From: Acaudatibacter sp963835495
GTDB taxonomy: Bacteria > Pseudomonadota > Alphaproteobacteria > Caulobacterales > Caulobacteraceae
Assembly (NCBI GenBank): GCA_963835495.1
Contig: CAWIFQ010000003.1
Coordinates: 1,736,001 to 1,800,000, forward strand
Direction: 5' to 3'
Length of the DNA: 64,000 nt
This document shows positions 53,714 to 62,573 of this stretch, in pieces. Under the pieces are notes generated by a model. It worked only from the letters and a program-made list of their open reading frames with translations, searched no databases and was not told where the DNA came from. The position numbers were made by a program, and so were the translations under genes. Positions within the stretch are counted from its first letter, which is position 1. The number at the start of each line of letters is the position of its first letter.

Positions 53714-54639
53714 CCACGGCAGACCTCGTCCAGACCAGCCGCGAGACGATCCAGAAGGGATCGAAGAGCTTCGCCGCTGCCGCCGCCTTCTTCGACGCCG
53801 AGACCCGCGCCGACGCCGAGATGCTCTACGCCTGGTGCCGCCACTGCGACGACGTGATCGACGGCCAGGAGCTCGGTCACGGCATGGCGACGCCGGACGC
53901 GGCCAGCGCCAACCAGCGCCTCACGTCCCTCTACGAAAAGACCCGCGCCGCCCTCGCCGGCCAGCCGACCGACGACCCCGACTTCGCGGCGTTCCAGCGC
54001 GTCGCCCTGCGCCGCCACATCCCGGAGCGCTACGCCATCGAGCTGCTCGACGGCTTCGCCATGGACGTCTCGGCGCGCCGCTATGAGACGTTGGAGGACA
54101 CGCTCGACTACTGCTGGCACGTCGCCGGCGTGGTGGGGGTGATGATGGCGCTGGTGATGGGGGTGAAACCCGACGACCTGGCCACGCTGCGCCGAGCGCA
54201 GGACCTGGGCCTCGCCTTCCAGCTGACCAACATCTCCCGCGACGTGATCGAGGACGCCGCCAACGGCCGCATCTACCTGCCCGCGGCGTGGTTGGCCGAA
54301 GCGGGCGTGCCGGAGGCCGAGATCGGCCTGAAGAAGCACCGCGCCGCTGTGTTCGGAGTGGTGAAGCGGCTGCTCGCCGAGGCGGAGCCCTACTACGCCT
54401 CGGCCATCGCCGGCCTCTCCGAGCTGCCGTTCCGCTCCGCCTGGGCGATCGCCGCGGCGCGCGGCGTCTACCGCCAGATCGGGATCATCGTGCTGCAGCG
54501 CGGCCCCAAGGCCTGGGACACCCGCGCCTCGGCCAGTAGCGCGATGAAGGCGGCGCTGGCGCTGGGCGGCGGCTGGACGGCGCTGACAAGCCGCGGCGCG
54601 AAATCCGCGCCCCGTCCGCCGCTCTGGTCGAAGATCTGA
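53710..54639 (+). CDS. crtB: Phytoene synthase, TTG start
   Basis: A 309-residue phytoene synthase, joining two geranylgeranyl diphosphates. FAAAAAFFDAETRADAEMLYAWCRHCDDVIDG carries the first DxxxD metal motif, and LTNISRDVIEDAANGRIYLP the second. I chose the TTG at 53710 because it overlaps the crtI TGA (TTGA), follows GGAGG, and lies where the family starts. It ends the crtY-crtI-crtB operon and is convergent with crtZ. Confidence 0.95.
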   Translation: MTTADLVQTSRETIQKGSKSFAAAAAFFDAETRADAEMLYAWCRHCDDVIDGQELGHGMATPDAASANQRLTSLYEKTRAALAGQPTDDPDFAAFQRVALRRHIPERYAIELLDGFAMDVSARRYETLEDTLDYCWHVAGVVGVMMALVMGVKPDDLATLRRAQDLGLAFQLTNISRDVIEDAANGRIYLPAAWLAEAGVPEAEIGLKKHRAAVFGVVKRLLAEAEPYYASAIAGLSELPFRSAWAIAAARGVYRQIGIIVLQRGPKAWDTRASASSAMKAALALGGGWTALTSRGAKSAPRPPLWSKI

Positions 54640-54652
54640 GCCGACAGATGCC

Positions 54653-55174
54653 CTAGCCGAGCGGTTCGCGCTCCAGCGGACCCGCTTCGATCTGCTCAGC
54701 TCGCGCCGCCTGGATCTCCGCCAGCTGCGCCTTCAGCTTCCTGACCGGCTGAGCCATCAGGAATCCGTAGGAGACGCAGCCCTCCTTGGTGTTCACCGCG
54801 TGGTGGATGCGGTGGGCCTGGATCAGCTGCTTCCAGAACTTCGACTTGCCGTTCAGTGGCGTCGGATAGCGCCGGTGCACCAGGCCGTCGTGGAACATGG
54901 CGTAGACCGCGCCATAGGCGGTGATCCCGATGCCCATCGGCAGCAGCAGCGGATAGCCGTGGACGCCGAAGTAGATCGAGACGATCGCCGGTGTGGCGAA
55001 CACCGCCGCGAACAGGTCGTTCAGCTCGAACCTGCCGGTGCGCGGCGTGTGGTGCGAGCGATGCCAGACCCACCCGAAGCCGTGCATGACGTATTTGTGC
55101 GTGAACCAGGCGAAGCCCTCCATGAACAGGAAGGCGCCGGCGAAGATGACGAGGTCGAGGGCGAAGGCGGCCAT
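54653..55174 (-). CDS. crtZ: Beta-carotene 3-hydroxylase
   Basis: A 173-residue CrtZ-type membrane di-iron hydroxylase. The histidine clusters FTHKYVMHGFGWVWHRSHH, MFHDGLVHRRYP and HRIHHAVNTKEGC are the metal ligands, and there are about four membrane helices. It makes zeaxanthin from beta-carotene. It is the last gene of the operon crtE-ABC ATPase-ABC permease-crtZ, starting six bases after the permease stop. Confidence 0.95.
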   Translation of the reverse strand: MAAFALDLVIFAGAFLFMEGFAWFTHKYVMHGFGWVWHRSHHTPRTGRFELNDLFAAVFATPAIVSIYFGVHGYPLLLPMGIGITAYGAVYAMFHDGLVHRRYPTPLNGKSKFWKQLIQAHRIHHAVNTKEGCVSYGFLMAQPVRKLKAQLAEIQAARAEQIEAGPLEREPLG

Positions 55175-55180
55175 TTCCCC

Positions 55181-56374
55181 TTAGGTCCGAATCCTGCGGG
55201 CGGCGACCTGCGCCACCGCAAAGCCCGCCGCCCCGATCAAGATGAGCACGATCCATGGCTTATAAAGGACCGCCACGCCAGCGTCGCGCCAGAGCAGCCC
55301 CTGGTAGGCCTCGATCACCCAGGCGTGAGGCGTGAACCAGCCGACAGCCTGCAGCCACGGCGGCATCAGGAAGCGCGGCACCATGCTGCCGCCGACGGCC
55401 GCCAGGATCAGGATGACGAAGGTCGAGAGCATCTGCGCCTGCTCCCGAGTGCGACAGAGCGCGACAAGGCCCAGCGCCAGCCCGCCCGACGCGGTGGCGG
55501 CCACGGCGGTCGTGACCAGCCAAAGCCCGAGATGTTCGGTGACCGCCACGCCGTAGACGATCTGCGCGGTGGCGAAGATCACCGTCGCCTGCGCCGCGCC
55601 CTGGGCGATCAGGAACAGCAGCTTGCCGGTGACCACCGGCCCGATGCCGGCGCGGCCGGCGAGGATGCGGTCGGAAATACCTGCGCGCCGCTCGTCGACC
55701 AGGGTCAGCGCGCCGTGGATGGCGGCGAACAGCGAGAACAGCACCATCACCGCGCCGGCATAGTAGGCGATCGAGGCGCCGCCCTTCTTCGAGATCACGT
55801 TCTGACGCTCGAACAGCTCGTCCGCCTTCGGCACCGACTTGGGGTCCTGCACCGCCTGGTCGGTGGCGATGGCGACGTTCTGCTTCTGGTCCGCCGTCAG
55901 ATCCCCGATTGCGGGGGCCAGGTCACGCAGGGTGCGCGTGATCAGCGAGTCGGGCGCCGCCTTGGGAAGCACTTCCTGGACCCTGGCTTCGGTCAGCGGC
56001 GCGGCGACCGCCCGGCTTGGGTCGGCCAGGATCACGATCGGCGCGCCGACGCTGGCCGGATCGGCTCGGATCACTAGCCCGGCGTCGTCGCGACCGGCGT
56101 GGACCGCAGCGCGCACGCCTTCGAACGTCGGCGGGCTGCCGAGCTCGGCGCGCAGGTCCGGGTCTGCCAGGATCGCCTTCGTCAGGCGGGACGAAGCCGG
56201 AGTGTGGACCAGGTCGACGATCGCCACTTTCAGCTTCACGTCCGTGCCGGTCGCGCCAGAGAACACCGCCGAGAAGATCAGGAACACCACCGACGGCAGG
56301 ATGAAGGTCATCACCAGCGCAGGCCGGTCGCGCCAGAGATCCAGCGCCATCACCCGGAACATCGCGAAGCTCAC
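55181..56374 (-). CDS. ABC-2 type exporter permease within the carotenoid operon
   Basis: A 397-residue ABC-2 permease. One helix near the N terminus (about residues 20-40) is followed by a large periplasmic domain (about 45-215) and five clustered helices, including YYAGAVMVLFSLFAAIHGALTLVDERRAGISDRILAGRAG and LILAAVGGSMVPRFLMPPWLQAVGWFTPHAWVIEAYQGLLWR. This YhgE/NatB/YbhR-like plan is typical of drug or lipid exporters. Its ATG overlaps the ATPase stop by four bases, and crtZ follows six bases later. Its place between crtE and crtZ suggests it handles carotenoids or a linked envelope product, but this is inference. Confidence 0.85.
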   Translation of the reverse strand: MSFAMFRVMALDLWRDRPALVMTFILPSVVFLIFSAVFSGATGTDVKLKVAIVDLVHTPASSRLTKAILADPDLRAELGSPPTFEGVRAAVHAGRDDAGLVIRADPASVGAPIVILADPSRAVAAPLTEARVQEVLPKAAPDSLITRTLRDLAPAIGDLTADQKQNVAIATDQAVQDPKSVPKADELFERQNVISKKGGASIAYYAGAVMVLFSLFAAIHGALTLVDERRAGISDRILAGRAGIGPVVTGKLLFLIAQGAAQATVIFATAQIVYGVAVTEHLGLWLVTTAVAATASGGLALGLVALCRTREQAQMLSTFVILILAAVGGSMVPRFLMPPWLQAVGWFTPHAWVIEAYQGLLWRDAGVAVLYKPWIVLILIGAAGFAVAQVAARRIRT

Positions 56375-57315
56375 GCGGCCCGCCTGGCCATCGCGACGAT
56401 GGCGAAGAGTTGTTCGAGCGTCGGGCGACGCACGCGTATTTCACGCGGGACCAGCCCCTGCGCCTTCAGCCGCTGTCCCAGTTGACCTGCGAGCGCATAG
56501 CCGTCCGACGCTAGGCGGCGCCAGATGCCGTCCGGGTCGCGGCCAAGCCCCTCCTCAGCCAGGTGGGTGGCGGCCGCGGCGTCAGCCTCGCCGACATCGA
56601 CTTCGATCTCCACCTGATCGCCGAAGGCGTCGGCGATCAGCGCGTCGGGCGCGCCTTCCAGCACCTTCTCGCCGTCGCGCAGAAAGCCGACCCGGTCCGC
56701 CAGGGCGCCGGCCTGGTCAAGGTCGTGGGTGACGAGCAGAATGCCGACTCCCTCGGACTTCAGGTGCGTCAGCGCCTCGCCGATCGCCAACTTGGCCGTC
56801 TGATCGACGCCAACGGTCGGCTCGTCGAGCACCAGCAGCTTCGGCTCGGCCAGGATCGCCGCGGCGATGTTCACCCGGCGCTGGAACCCGCCAGAGAGGC
56901 GCCGCACCAGCTCGCTGGCTCGCTCCGTGGTGCGGGTGACCGCCATCGCCCGCGCCACCGCGGCGCCGACCGCCCTGCCCTTCAGGCCGGCAAGGCTGGC
57001 GAAGGTCTGCAGGTTCTCGGCCACCGTCAGCTGCGGGTAGAGCGCCAGGGCCTGGGGCGCCAGGCCGAGCGCCGCCCGGGCCTCGCCATCGCTGAAGGGA
57101 TCGCGCCCGACCAGGCGCACCTCGCCGCTGTCCGGCTTCAACCGCCCGCAGATCGCTCGCACCAGGGTGGTCTTGCCGGAGCCGTTCGGGCCCAGCAGGG
57201 CGTAGATCTCGCCCGGCCCCACTTCCAGGCTGACGCCCCGCAGCACCTGGCGAGCGCCGAAGGCGTGGCGGACAGCTTGGACTTCGAGGATCGGGCCGGA
57301 AGGGCCGACGTTCAC
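56371..57315 (-). CDS. ABC transporter ATP-binding protein within the carotenoid operon
   Basis: A 314-residue ATPase of the NatA/DrrA type. Walker A is GPNGSGKTT, the signature RRLSGGFQRRVNIAAAIL, Walker B LLVLDEPTVGVD, H-loop LLVTHDLDQA. After the nucleotide-binding domain (about 1-215) comes a C-terminal extension of about 90 residues ending in RRPTLEQLFAIVAMARRAA, as in exporters of this class. Both ends overlap neighbouring genes by four bases (crtE before, permease after), so translation of all is coupled. Confidence 0.9.
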   Translation of the reverse strand: MNVGPSGPILEVQAVRHAFGARQVLRGVSLEVGPGEIYALLGPNGSGKTTLVRAICGRLKPDSGEVRLVGRDPFSDGEARAALGLAPQALALYPQLTVAENLQTFASLAGLKGRAVGAAVARAMAVTRTTERASELVRRLSGGFQRRVNIAAAILAEPKLLVLDEPTVGVDQTAKLAIGEALTHLKSEGVGILLVTHDLDQAGALADRVGFLRDGEKVLEGAPDALIADAFGDQVEIEVDVGEADAAAATHLAEEGLGRDPDGIWRRLASDGYALAGQLGQRLKAQGLVPREIRVRRPTLEQLFAIVAMARRAA

Positions 57316-58202
57316 GCGGCCGCCTTGCGCCCCGAAAACAGGCTGCGGGCGAAGACACGGAGGCGGCCATCGCAGCCCGCCTTGGCCAGGGCGGCGTCGG
57401 CGGCGTCGAGGTGGGCCTCGATCGCGGCGACCGCGGCCCTGGGTCCCAGCGCGGACACCACCGTCGTCATGCCGGCGTCCTTGCCGATGTCCTTGCCGAC
57501 TTGGTCGCCGCCATCGACATCGATCAGGTCGTCGCGAATCTGGAAGGCCAAACCGATGCGGCGGGCGAATTCGCCCAGCTCGCGCCGCGCCGCCGGATCG
57601 GCGCCGCCGATCAGCGCGCCGGCCTCGGCCGCGGCCATCATCAGGACGCCGGTCTTGCGGTGATTGAGCGCATCGAGTTCGGCGACGGTGCGCGGACGAT
57701 TGCGCTCGGCCAGATCCAGCGCCTGGCCGGCGACCAGGCCGTGGAAACCGACCGCCTCGGCCAGCGACATCACCAGTTCGCTGCGATGGTCCGCCGGCAG
57801 GCAGTCGGCCGCGGCGATCACCCCGAAGGCCCGCGTCAGCAGACCCACCGAGGCCAGGATCGCATCGGCCTCGCCGTAGACCCGGTGCGTGGTCGGCCGG
57901 CCACGACGCAGCCGCGCATCGTCCATCGACGGCAAGTCGTCGAGCACCAGCGACGCGGCGTGCACCATTTCCATCGAGCAGGCCACGTCGAGCGCCCTGG
58001 CGATCGGCGAGCCGAACGCCTCGGCGGTAAGCAGGGTCAGCAGCGGCCGGAAACGCTTGCCCGGCGCGAGCAGCGCGTAGTGCGCGGCTTCCCCCAGGCG
58101 GCCGGGCTCTTCGCCCGGCGACGGAATCAGCTCGGCAAGTCGCCGATCGACGTGGAGACGCAATGCCTCGACGCTGTGGAGAAACATGCCCGTGTCGTCC
58201 AT
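57312..58202 (-). CDS. crtE: Geranylgeranyl diphosphate synthase (polyprenyl synthetase)
   Basis: A 296-residue trans-prenyltransferase. GKRFRPLLTLL, the first aspartate-rich motif LVLDDLPSMDDARLRRGRPTTH, GQALDLAE, HRKTGVLM and the second motif FQIRDDLIDV are clear. It makes the C20 diphosphate used by CrtB. I chose ATG 58202; a start at 58283 would add 27 residues without family similarity. It leads the crtE-ABC-ABC-crtZ operon. Because it is the only polyprenyl synthase here and lies with crt genes, the crtE name is likely, though an IspA-type role is not excluded. Confidence 0.85.
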   Translation of the reverse strand: MDDTGMFLHSVEALRLHVDRRLAELIPSPGEEPGRLGEAAHYALLAPGKRFRPLLTLLTAEAFGSPIARALDVACSMEMVHAASLVLDDLPSMDDARLRRGRPTTHRVYGEADAILASVGLLTRAFGVIAAADCLPADHRSELVMSLAEAVGFHGLVAGQALDLAERNRPRTVAELDALNHRKTGVLMMAAAEAGALIGGADPAARRELGEFARRIGLAFQIRDDLIDVDGGDQVGKDIGKDAGMTTVVSALGPRAAVAAIEAHLDAADAALAKAGCDGRLRVFARSLFSGRKAAA

Positions 58203-58396
58203 GCGCCCCCCCGACGCCAGCGGAGCTACCACCCCCGCTGTCGAGTCTCTGCGAAATCTGAAAGGCTTATTGGGCGGCGTCAACCCGCACTCCCTGCGGC
58301 AAGTGGCTTTGCTTGTGCTCCGGCCTCGTCCTGTGCCCGCACAGACACTCGACGATGCTCCGCATTCCGAGCATCCGGCCTATACACGACAAAGGT

Positions 58397-59410
58397 TCAG
58401 TCGTCGCCGTATAGGCTGTCGTACGGATCAACTTTACCCGATTCGACGTCGCCGACGTTCAGTTCGGGCTGATAACCGATCTTGTCGGCGAGGCTGGAGC
58501 GCCAGGCGAGCAGGATCTCGTCGCGTAGCTCCGATGCGCCGGCGGCGACCCGCCCGGTGACGAAGGCCACGCCTTTGGCGACACCCGGCCTGAACGCGCC
58601 GGCCTTTTCCAGCTCGTAGAACGGGATCGTCGTCGCCAGGTCGTCGCTCAAATAGGCGCCAACTCGCTGTTCGATCGGGCAGCCGCAGTCGCGGAACGAC
58701 GTCATCGCCGCCTTCACGGCGTCGAATGTCACCACCTGGCGCGCATAGGCGCCCTCCCAGGGCACATGCACGTGTTCCAGCGTGTAACCGTTCGGATTGG
58801 GGAACGGTCCCCAGCCGTTGTAGTGGATCGAGACGTGCAGCGGCATGCTGCCGTCGCCGACGAAGTGCGAGAGCAGGCCGATGTCGACCAGGATCTGGCC
58901 TTCGCGGCGCGAGCGGTCGGCTTCCAGCCAGGCTTTGTGGTCGGGGTTGGCGGTGTGGCGCGCGCCGGCATCATCAACTCGCCAATAGGCGAAGTCCTTC
59001 GCCAGCTGCTGCCAGTCGGCGATGATCGAATAGGGCAGATAACCCATCTTCCAACTGGTGGCGCCGGCGGCGCGCAGCGCCGTTTCATACTCTTCGCGGG
59101 TCGGCGGCAGGGCGCCAAGCGGCAGCACGCCGGCGATCTTGCCGTCGTCGCCGCCGTCGACGAAATGGCCCGGGTCGCGGTCGGCGTCGTGGGTCCTGCC
59201 GGAGTTGCGCGAACGATCCGGCTCGCGGCTGAGTTCGCCGACCGCCGTCGCGGCCGCGGCGCTGCGCAGGAACGGCGGCAGTTCGGCTGGCAGCGCTTCG
59301 ACGGCGGCCTCGCCGATCATGCGGTGACCGCTCGAACCCCAGGCCAGCGCCGGCCCGGCCGCGCCCAGCAACAGGAACGTCGTCAGCGCCGCGCCAAGCG
59401 TTGCTCTCAT
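58397..59410 (-). CDS. Secreted S1/P1-type zinc-dependent nuclease
   Basis: A 337-residue protein of the S1/P1 nuclease fold. The signal peptide (about 1-23) is followed at once by WGSSGHRMIGEAA, which gives the N-terminal Trp and His zinc ligands. DPGHFVD and LLSHFVGDGSMPLHVSIHYNGWG carry the other His/Asp ligands. It would act in the periplasm or outside the cell on single-stranded nucleic acids. Its ATG overlaps the stop of the upstream GST gene (ATGA). Confidence 0.85.
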   Translation of the reverse strand: MRATLGAALTTFLLLGAAGPALAWGSSGHRMIGEAAVEALPAELPPFLRSAAAATAVGELSREPDRSRNSGRTHDADRDPGHFVDGGDDGKIAGVLPLGALPPTREEYETALRAAGATSWKMGYLPYSIIADWQQLAKDFAYWRVDDAGARHTANPDHKAWLEADRSRREGQILVDIGLLSHFVGDGSMPLHVSIHYNGWGPFPNPNGYTLEHVHVPWEGAYARQVVTFDAVKAAMTSFRDCGCPIEQRVGAYLSDDLATTIPFYELEKAGAFRPGVAKGVAFVTGRVAAGASELRDEILLAWRSSLADKIGYQPELNVGDVESGKVDPYDSLYGDD

Positions 59411-60016
59411 CTGGGATCCCTAATCGGAAGCTCTTGCTCGACCCGCCGCACCCAGGCCTCGACGGACGGAGTGTCGGCCAGGTCGAAGCCGCCATCGGCG
59501 GCGAAGCGGGTGTAGGCGACCAGGGCGATGTCGGCCAGCGTCAGAAGTCTCGCCGACCAGGAAATCGCGCCCGGCCAGCGCGGCGTCCGTGAGGGCCCGG
59601 TCCAACAGCGACAGCGCCGCCTGGGCCTTGGCGATCAGCGCCGGATCCAGCTCGCTGCGCGGCCGGCCCAGGTACTTCATCTGATAGCGGACCACGGCGA
59701 CGGTCGGCTCGTGGTTGTACTGCTCCCAGAACATCCATTCGAGCATCTTGGCGCGCAGGTAGGGATCGGCGGGAATCAGCGGCGAGCCCTCGGCCAGATA
59801 CAGGATGATCGCGCCCGATTGGGCCAGCGGACGGCCGTCCTCCAACACAATAGTAGGCGCCTGACCCGCGGGATTCATGGCAAGAAACGCGTCGCTGCGC
59901 GTCTCGCGCTTAACAACGTTCACATCGATCCAAGTGAATGGAATCGCGAGCCTTTCACAGGTCCATTTGACCTTCAGACAATTGCCCGAGATGGGATCGC
60001 CGTAAATCGTGATCAT
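59407..60016 (-). pseudogene. Glutathione S-transferase, frame broken once
   Basis: About 203 residues. The N-terminal thioredoxin-like domain is intact (MITIYGDPISGNCLKVKWTCERL, MNPAGQAPTIVLEDGRPLAQSGAIILYLAEGSPLIP). The C-terminal helical domain begins normally (LEWMFWEQYNHEPTVAVVRYQ), but the frame changes near 59548 after FLVGET. The other frame gives the expected remainder and a stop at 59407-59409 overlapping the nuclease start. One extra base there would explain the break, probably a sequence error. It conjugates glutathione to electrophiles; substrate unknown. Confidence 0.8.
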
Positions 60017-60105
60017 GCATGCGACCTTGTTTATGGTTGCCCTCGATTTGTGACGACTGTACGAATGCCCTCACAACGCGACGAGAAACAACAGGGTAAG
60101 AGCTG

Positions 60106-60639
60106 ATGAAGCACTTCCTGGCATGCCTCGCCACGCTGGCGTGCGCCCTGGCCGCGTCATCCGGGGCATTCGCCGAGCCGGCGTCACCGACAATTCCGGT
60201 CAAACCTGACCAAGCCCAAACTCGAACTCCGGCCGATCCGCTCGGCGACATGGTCACCGCGGCCATCACCGGATCGCTGCCGGGTTCGGCCGACTACTAC
60301 CTGAGGGCGACCCTCTATCACGCCGGCGAACGCGGCCTGCGCGCCCTCGACTCGCTCGGCTGCAAGGTGGTGGCGATGCGCACCGCGGCCGTTGACGGGG
60401 TCGACCTGCCGCGCCACACCATCCTGTTCATCAAGGAGACGGTGGGCCTGCCGATGCCGGACGGCTCGAAGCACGACGGCTTCTGGTACGCGTCGGACGT
60501 CGGCGGGGCGATCCACAAGGGCCGCATCGATCTCTTCACCGGCAACGGCTCCGGCTCGATGTCACCGCTGATGCCGCTCAATCTTGCCACGCTGACGGTG
60601 ATGAAAGCCGGTGTGTTCCAGGGCTGCCCGCACAGCTAA
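60106..60639 (+). CDS. Exported 3D-domain (double-psi beta-barrel) protein
   Basis: A 177-residue protein with a signal peptide (about 1-23). The C-terminal part contains the 3D signature: a first Asp in a cell-wall-enzyme-like strand, YASDVGGAIHKGRIDLFTG, matching the DxGGAIxGxRIDxF pattern of MltA-type and YabE-type domains. It probably binds or cuts peptidoglycan glycan in the periplasm. The domain is at the small end of the family. RBS: GGGTAAGAG before ATG. It is divergent from the GST gene. Confidence 0.7.
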   Translation: MKHFLACLATLACALAASSGAFAEPASPTIPVKPDQAQTRTPADPLGDMVTAAITGSLPGSADYYLRATLYHAGERGLRALDSLGCKVVAMRTAAVDGVDLPRHTILFIKETVGLPMPDGSKHDGFWYASDVGGAIHKGRIDLFTGNGSGSMSPLMPLNLATLTVMKAGVFQGCPHS

Positions 60640-60668
60640 TCACCGGGCTCCTGTGGGAGAGGTGAAAC

Positions 60669-61166
60669 CTACGGCGCCTGGCCGACCAGCCAGGTGCTGG
60701 GCTTGTTGATCGGATAGGCCGTGCCGTTGCGGTGTAGGTAGGGCTCGATCCTGGGCTCGGCGACCATGTCGATATCCGGATAGACGCAGCGATCGTGCTC
60801 CGGATTGCGCGAGCCGATCTCCAGCACCACCGCCTCGCGGCTGGAGCGGTTGACCAGGTGGTGGCCGTCCGGATCGCCGGCCTTGAAGGCGATGCAGTCG
60901 CCGGCGCGCAGCACTTCCTCGCCGTCATCGGTGATCGAGACCAGCTCGCCCTCCAGCACATAGACCAGCTCGTCCTCGTGGCTGTGCCAGTGCCGCTGGC
61001 TGGACCAGACGCCGGGCGGCAGACGCGAAAGATTGACCCCGAACTGGGTCAGGCCCACCGCATTGCCGAGCCGCTTCCAGGTCGATCCGAGGCAGGGCCG
61101 ATCGTACGGCGCCGGGTAGTTGCAGCCGCTCTCGGTGGGGATGGCGGCGAGGTCGAGCTTCTTCAT
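60669..61166 (-). CDS. Cupin-domain protein
   Basis: A 165-residue single-domain cupin. The first motif HWHSHEDELVYVLEGE and the second GDCIAFKAGDPDGHHLVNRSS hold the metal-binding histidines and glutamate. LGSTWKRLGNAVGLTQFGVNLSRLPPG precedes them. It has no signal peptide. Cupins of this class include small isomerases, dioxygenases and sugar-binding proteins. The function is not assigned. Confidence 0.85.
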   Translation of the reverse strand: MKKLDLAAIPTESGCNYPAPYDRPCLGSTWKRLGNAVGLTQFGVNLSRLPPGVWSSQRHWHSHEDELVYVLEGELVSITDDGEEVLRAGDCIAFKAGDPDGHHLVNRSSREAVVLEIGSRNPEHDRCVYPDIDMVAEPRIEPYLHRNGTAYPINKPSTWLVGQAP

Positions 61167-61270
61167 GCGAAGGCTCCCGTGGGATGATGCAAGTCAGCCT
61201 AACCGCCAGGGACGCCACTCAATGTCAGCAGGCTGACGCTTGGCGCCGAGCTGGCCCGAGCGCGAGTGGA

Positions 61271-61699
61271 TCAGCGGCCGAACGGTGCGTTGATCACCTT
61301 CACTTCGAACCAGAACGGCTTGCCGGCCAGCCGCGCGTCTTTGTGCCTGGCGTAGAAGGCGCTGATCAGGCCGCCCTGCGTGTTCTGCTCCCAGCCGGGC
61401 ACGTTGGAAATGAACGTGCTGCCGGCGTTCTCGACGGTCGAGGCGAACGGGTACTCGTCGGCGCTGCTCTCGCGGGACCGCACCACGCCCGACGCATCGA
61501 TGTTGGCATATCGTTTCTGGCTGCGCCGCATCGTCGCCTCGGAGACGTGGTCGTAGGTGAGGATCCGCGGCCAGCCGGCCATCTGCGCGTGCCAGATCCC
61601 CTCTGAGATCGCCGGCAGCTCCATGAAGTCGTATTCCATGACCGGCAGGCTGCCGTCGTTGGTGAGCGGCTTGCCGACCAGCCGCGCGTCGATCGTCAT
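61271..61699 (-). CDS. NucA/NucB-like deoxyribonuclease-fold protein without signal peptide
   Basis: A 142-residue protein. The segment SADEYPFASTVENAGSTFISN followed by EQNTQGGLISAFYARH closely resembles the DNase NucA/NucB fold, in which DEYPFA carries acidic active-site residues. Unlike Bacillus NucA/NucB, no signal peptide is seen. DARLVGKPL near the start and DARLAGKPF near the end form an internal repeat. It may be an intracellular effector or a toxin domain, but no immunity or secretion partner is recognised beside it. Confidence 0.6.
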   Translation of the reverse strand: MTIDARLVGKPLTNDGSLPVMEYDFMELPAISEGIWHAQMAGWPRILTYDHVSEATMRRSQKRYANIDASGVVRSRESSADEYPFASTVENAGSTFISNVPGWEQNTQGGLISAFYARHKDARLAGKPFWFEVKVINAPFGR

Positions 61700-61832
61700 C
61701 GCGCTCTCCAGTTCGCCGCATAGTGGTGGCGCCGTCGGCGATCGAACTCAAGCTGAGGGGATCTCACACCACGGCCGCCTTGACAACCGGCCCGGAAACC
61801 GGACGCTCGCGGCCAGGCTCCGGGGGGTGGCG

Positions 61833-62573
61833 ATGCGGTCAATCTGGCTTGTGGCTCTGGTCGCGCTCGCCGCCTGCTCCAAAGGCGCGGCGCCGGCCGG
61901 CAATGCGGCCGCCAACGTCGCCGCCACGAACGCCGCGGCCACCGCGCCGGCCGCCACGCCCAGCGCCAAGCTCGCCCAGATCTTCACCCCCGACGTGATC
62001 GGCTCGAACGTGGCCTTCCTGGAGACGATCACCGGGCCGGCGTTCCGCACCGACGGCTCGGACCGCACCTACAAGGTCGACGGCTGCCAGATCATCGTCG
62101 GCGCCACCGCCGGCAAGATCGATAACATCGGCATCGTCGGTTATTCGCAGCGCTGCAGCTTCCCGATCGCGCAGTATTTCGCCGGCGGCTACCAGTACCC
62201 GGTGCCGAACAACCCCACCTTCGGCGACATCAAGCGCGGCTTTGGCGGCAGCTACGGCGCCGACTGCCTGATGTCGTGCGGCAACGCCGCCGACCCGGTG
62301 GTCTCGCTATCGTACCAGGGCAGCCACGCCGACAACTTCAACAACCTGGAAGCCTCGCTCTCGATCGCCGACGAGCCGGCGCTGAGCGCCTACGAAGACT
62401 GGGGCGAGAAGCTAGCGGCGAAGTACGGCCAGGACTACGTGCTGGCCGCCAAGTTCAACACCGGCGACAACCTCGACGACGTCGCCTCGCGCGACTTCGC
62501 GCCGATCCGCCCCGACACCATCCGCGTCGGCGGCAATCTGAGCGGACCGGGGGAAACGGACGCATCGCAGTGA
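61833..62573 (+). CDS. Lipoprotein of unknown function
   Basis: A 246-residue lipoprotein. MRSIWLVALVALAAC is a short lipoprotein signal with Cys15. A low-complexity Ala/Thr/Asn linker follows, then a domain with four cysteines (KVDGCQII, SQRCSFPI, ADCLMSCGN) likely in two disulfides. I do not recognise a family. I chose ATG 61833 because it begins with the signal. The sequence past the stop (62574-62762) contains no gene I can support. Confidence 0.6.
   Translation: MRSIWLVALVALAACSKGAAPAGNAAANVAATNAAATAPAATPSAKLAQIFTPDVIGSNVAFLETITGPAFRTDGSDRTYKVDGCQIIVGATAGKIDNIGIVGYSQRCSFPIAQYFAGGYQYPVPNNPTFGDIKRGFGGSYGADCLMSCGNAADPVVSLSYQGSHADNFNNLEASLSIADEPALSAYEDWGEKLAAKYGQDYVLAAKFNTGDNLDDVASRDFAPIRPDTIRVGGNLSGPGETDASQ

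Noticed and set aside
58203..58396. Gap between crtE and the S1/P1 nuclease gene as a hidden gene or regulatory RNA
   Set aside because: No convincing frame, promoter or stable hairpin was recognised; it is simply an intergenic region with the crtE promoter presumably within it.
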